From an uncultured Rubellimicrobium sp. (GTDB lineage: Bacteria; Pseudomonadota; Alphaproteobacteria; Rhodobacterales; Rhodobacteraceae): a DNA stretch of 8,496 nt. This document shows, one piece after another, positions 5,932 through 8,496 of the stretch. The first letter of the stretch is position 1. Every line of letters begins with the position of its first letter. Under the pieces are notes generated by a model that saw only the letters and a program-made list of their open reading frames with translations, had not been told where the DNA came from and did no database searches. The stretch is from contig CADCUU010000050.1 of the NCBI GenBank assembly GCA_902805995.1, positions 1-8,496 of the forward strand. Reading direction: 5' to 3'. The position numbers were made by a program, and so were the translations under genes.

Positions 5932-7373
5932 TCCGTGCCGCAATCTGTGCCTCCGTCTCCCTCTGGGCCTCTGTCTGGGCCGTCTCCGCGCAGGCGGCGG
6001 TGGAGATCCAGGAGGTGACCTCGCCCGGGGGGATCGAGGCCTGGCTGGTGGAGGAGCACTCCATCCCCTTCACCGCGCTGGAGATCCATGTCCGGGGGGG
6101 CGCGAACCTCGACCGCGAGGGCAAGCGCGGGGCGGTGAACCTGATGATGGCGCTTCTGGAGGAAGGGTCGGGCGACATGGATGCCCGCGCGTTCCAGGAA
6201 GCGCGCGAGGGGCTCGCGGCGTCGTTCGGCTTCGATGCGGGGGACGATACCGTGTCGATCTCGGCCTCCATGCTGACGGAGAACCGCGACGAGGCGGTGG
6301 ACCTGCTGCGGCAGGCGCTGGTGGAGCCGCGATTCGACGAGGACGCCATCGAGCGGGTGCGCGCGCAGGTGGAGTCGAACATCGCGTCGGACGCCCAGGA
6401 CCCGGGGACCATCGCGGGCGACGTGTTCATGGCGCAGGCCTTTGGGGACCATCCCTATGGGTCGTCGCTGAGCGGCACGCCCGACACGGTGGCGGGGCTG
6501 ACGCGCGAGGACCTCGTGCAGGCGCATCGGGACACGCTGGTGAAGGACCGCGTCTATGTGGGCGCGGTGGGGGACATCACGCCCGAGGAGCTGGGCGCGC
6601 TTCTGGACGAGCTTCTGGGGGACCTGCCCGAGGAGGGACCCGCGCAGCCGCCCGAGGTGGCCTTCGGGCTGGAGGGCGGCGTGACCGTGGTGGACTATCC
6701 CACGCCGCAGGCCACGGCCATGTTCGGCCACGAGGGGATGGAGCGGGACGACCCAGACTACTTCGCGGCGACGATCCTGAACCACGTCCTGGGGGCGGGC
6801 GGCTTCGAGTCGCGCCTCATGACCGAGGTGCGGGAGAAGCGGGGCCTGACCTACGGGATCGGGACCTACCTTGTGCCCAAGGACTATGCCGAGATGTGGT
6901 TGGGCTCGGTCGCCTCCGACAACCGGACCATCGCGGAGGCCATCGAGGTCGTGCGGGACATCTGGGCGGACGTGGCGGCGAACGGCATCACCGAGGAGGA
7001 GCTTCGGGCGGCCAAGACCTACCTGACGGGAGAATACCCGCTGCGCTTCGACGGCAATTCCGAGATCGCGGGCATCCTTGTGGGGATGCAGCTGATCGGG
7101 CTGCCGCCGGACTACGTGATCAACCGCAACAGCTACATCGAGGCGGTGACCATGGAGGACATCCGTCGCGTGGCGGGGGAGCTCATGGACCCCGAGGGGC
7201 TTCATTTCGTGGTCGTGGGGCAGCCCGAGGGACTGGAGCAGGCCGAGGAGGCGGAGCCGGTCGTGGAGGCGCCCGTGGAGGAGTCGGCTGCGCCGGCCCC
7301 GGCTGCCGCCCCTGCGGAGGGGATGGAGGCGCCCGCTGACGCCCCGGCCATGGAAGGTGCGGCGTCGGAGTGA
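5928..7373 (+). CDS. Exported M16 family protein without zinc motif (partner subunit)
   Basis: A 481-residue M16B homologue with a Sec signal peptide (about 1-23, hydrophobic core ending SAQAA, cleavage near Ala23/Ala24), hence periplasmic. The place of HxxEH is taken by NLMMA (Asn71-Ala75 in GAVNLMMALLEEG), so no zinc ligand remains and the chain should be inactive alone. The second domain has GGFESRLMTEVREKRGLTYG: Arg302 and Tyr309 have the seven-residue spacing of the Arg/Tyr pair that holds substrate in M16 enzymes such as insulysin. The preceding gene shows the opposite pattern, so together they resemble the two-subunit M16B protease described from Sphingomonas (SPH2681/SPH2682). The protein ends in an acidic Glu/Pro/Ala tail of about 50 residues. 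The start is ATG 5928, preceded by GAGGAGG at 5914-5920 with seven bases of spacing. The native substrate is unknown. Confidence 0.93.
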   Translation: MIRAAICASVSLWASVWAVSAQAAVEIQEVTSPGGIEAWLVEEHSIPFTALEIHVRGGANLDREGKRGAVNLMMALLEEGSGDMDARAFQEAREGLAASFGFDAGDDTVSISASMLTENRDEAVDLLRQALVEPRFDEDAIERVRAQVESNIASDAQDPGTIAGDVFMAQAFGDHPYGSSLSGTPDTVAGLTREDLVQAHRDTLVKDRVYVGAVGDITPEELGALLDELLGDLPEEGPAQPPEVAFGLEGGVTVVDYPTPQATAMFGHEGMERDDPDYFAATILNHVLGAGGFESRLMTEVREKRGLTYGIGTYLVPKDYAEMWLGSVASDNRTIAEAIEVVRDIWADVAANGITEEELRAAKTYLTGEYPLRFDGNSEIAGILVGMQLIGLPPDYVINRNSYIEAVTMEDIRRVAGELMDPEGLHFVVVGQPEGLEQAEEAEPVVEAPVEESAAPAPAAAPAEGMEAPADAPAMEGAASE

Positions 7374-7395
7374 CCTTCCGCCAGTGAACGGCTGT

Positions 7396-7428
7396 CGCAC
7401 GCCCCTCGTCAAGGACGGAGGGCGCGCG
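7396..7428 (+). other. Imperfect GC-rich hairpin between the M16 pair and mutL
   Basis: CGCCCCTCGTC (7400-7410) can pair with GACGGAGGGCG (7414-7424) around an AAG loop, with one bulged C and one bulged G. CGC at 7396-7398 can add three pairs with GCG at 7426-7428. No T-run follows (TAATGTTT is the nearest), so this is at best a weak candidate terminator for the M16 transcript. In so GC-rich a region a hairpin like this can arise by chance. Confidence 0.3.
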
Positions 7429-7434
7429 TAATGT
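7406..7434 (+). promoter_or_regulatory. Candidate mutL promoter that would give a leaderless transcript
   Basis: TCGTCA (7406-7411) and TAATGT (7429-7434) are separated by 17 bases and match 4 of 6 and 3-4 of 6 consensus bases respectively. Transcription would begin about seven bases after the -10, at or next to ATG 7442. The -35 part overlaps the hairpin at 7396-7428. This is a visual match only. Confidence 0.38.
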
Positions 7435-7441
7435 TTCGGGC

Positions 7442-8496
7442 ATGACGCGCCACGATCCCTCCCCCCGCGTGCCGACCATCCGGCCGCTCGACCCTCGCGC
7501 CATCGACCGCATCGCGGCGGGGGAGGTGGTGGAGCGCCCGGCCTCGGCGGTGAAAGAGCTGGTGGAGAACGCGCTTGATGCGGGGGCGATGCGGATCGAC
7601 ATCGCCATCGCGGAAGGGGGGCGGGCCCTGATCCGGGTGGAGGACGACGGCTGCGGCATCCGGGCGGGGGAACTGCCGCTGGCTCTGGCCCGTCATGCGA
7701 CATCCAAGACGGATGGGGCGGACCTTCTCGACATCAGGAGTTTCGGGTTCCGGGGGGAGGCCTTGGCCTCGCTCGCCGCGGTGGCGCGGCTGACGCTCAC
7801 CTCGCGCGTGGTGGGGGAGGATGCGGCCTGTCTGGGGGCCGAGGGCGGGCGGCTCGGCGAGGTGCGCCCGGCGGCGCTGACGCGCGGCACCGTGGTCGAG
7901 GTGCGGGACCTGTTCTTTGCCACGCCCGCGCGGCTCAAGTTCCTGCGGAGCGAGCGGGCCGAGGCGCTGGCCGTGGGCGACGTGGTGCGGCGGCTCGCGA
8001 TGGCCGAGCCCTTTGTCGGCTTCACGCTGCGCGATCTGTCGGATGGGGAGCGGCTGGTGCTGCGGCTCGACCCGGAAACGCCGGATCTGGGCGACCCGCG
8101 CGAGGCGCTGCGGCGGCGGCTGCGGGCGGTGCTGGGGCGGGGATTCTCCGAAGGCGCGGTGGCGCTGGATGCGGAGCGGGACGGGCATCACCTGTCCGGC
8201 TGGGCGGGGCTGCCGGCGGAGGCGCGGGGGTCCGCGACGGCGCAGCACCTGTTCGTCAACGGGCGGCCCGTGCGGGACAAGCTGCTGATCGGGGCGCTGC
8301 GGGCGGGTTACATGGACGTGCTGGCCCATGGGCGGCATCCGATGGCGGCGCTGTTCGTGGACTGCGACCCGCATCTGGTGGACGTGAACGTGCATCCCGC
8401 CAAGGCCGAGGTGCGGTTCCGGGACCCCGACCTCGTGCGCGGGCTCGTGGTCGCGGGACTGCGGCGGGCGCTGGCGGGGCTGCGGGCAGCGCCGGA
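7442..8496 (+). CDS. mutL: DNA mismatch repair protein MutL, N-terminal part (3' partial)
   Basis: The first 351 codons of MutL, the GHKL ATPase that links mismatch recognition to strand incision; the reading frame is open to the window edge. ATPase motifs appear in order: [25 protein letters not shown] (catalytic Glu39, Mg-binding Asn43), DDGCGI (Asp68), [17 protein letters not shown] (101-111) and [20 protein letters not shown]. The transducer domain ends in the MutL signature [13 protein letters not shown] (314-326). Each is offset by about ten residues from the E. coli protein because of a short N-terminal extension. The Pro-rich linker and C-terminal dimerisation domain, including any DQHAxxE endonuclease motif, lie outside. 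ATG 7442 is chosen because it precedes all conserved residues; it has no nearby Shine-Dalgarno (GGAGGG at 7417-7422 is about 20 bases away), which fits a leaderless start. GTG 7469 would be the next in-frame option. Confidence 0.97.
   Translation, partial: MTRHDPSPRVPTIRPLDPRAIDRIAAGEVVERPASAVKELVENALDAGAMRIDIAIAEGGRALIRVEDDGCGIRAGELPLALARHATSKTDGADLLDIRSFGFRGEALASLAAVARLTLTSRVVGEDAACLGAEGGRLGEVRPAALTRGTVVEVRDLFFATPARLKFLRSERAEALAVGDVVRRLAMAEPFVGFTLRDLSDGERLVLRLDPETPDLGDPREALRRRLRAVLGRGFSEGAVALDAERDGHHLSGWAGLPAEARGSATAQHLFVNGRPVRDKLLIGALRAGYMDVLAHGRHPMAALFVDCDPHLVDVNVHPAKAEVRFRDPDLVRGLVVAGLRRALAGLRAAP

Noticed and set aside
5925..7703. Long minus-strand open frame opposite the second M16 gene and the start of mutL
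   Set aside because: Antisense shadow of two clear genes; the translation has no motif and the typical Arg/His/Pro bias of a shadow.

Overview
The window is a very GC-rich stretch (strong G/C bias at third codon positions) in which every credible gene lies on the plus strand. Gene content and order (rsmB, heparinase II/III-like gene, purH, lspA, small DUF3035/BamF-like lipoprotein, two M16 peptidase-like genes, mutL) suggest an alphaproteobacterium, most likely of the Rhodobacterales. This is a judgement from gene order and protein motifs, not from a database search.

Layout. (1) 2-220: the 3' end of rsmB, the 16S rRNA m5C967 methyltransferase. (2) 221-313: a short gap with a candidate promoter and a strong Shine-Dalgarno sequence. 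(3) 314-4156: a tight run of a heparinase II/III-like gene, purH and lspA, with a 4-base ATGA overlap at the first junction and one base between stop and start at the second. (4) 4188-4400: a 70-residue lipoprotein that resembles a shortened DUF3035/BamF protein. (5) 4401-4530: the only sizeable gap, holding three tandem 15-bp units followed by a candidate promoter. (6) 4531-7373: two M16 genes joined by an ATGA overlap. The first is an exported protein with the zinc motif HxxEH. The second is an exported homologue with no zinc motif but with the Arg/Tyr pair that the first lacks. (7) 7374-7441: a gap with an imperfect hairpin and a candidate promoter so close to the next ATG that the message may be leaderless. 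(8) 7442-8496: the 5' part of mutL, running off the window.

How they fit. purH performs the last two steps of IMP synthesis, rsmB modifies rRNA and mutL acts in mismatch repair. The centre of the window is an envelope group. LspA cleaves prolipoprotein signal peptides, and the next gene encodes such a prolipoprotein. The two M16 proteins probably form one periplasmic heterodimeric protease with zinc chemistry in one chain and substrate-holding residues in the other.

I found no mobile element, CRISPR array, tRNA, rRNA or phage gene, and no clear sign of recent gene transfer. The region looks like conserved chromosome. The points most worth checking are the complementary M16 pair, the truncated BamF-like lipoprotein with the in-frame 15-bp repeat behind its stop codon, the possible leaderless mutL start, and the unusual residues in the PurH cyclohydrolase phosphate loop.
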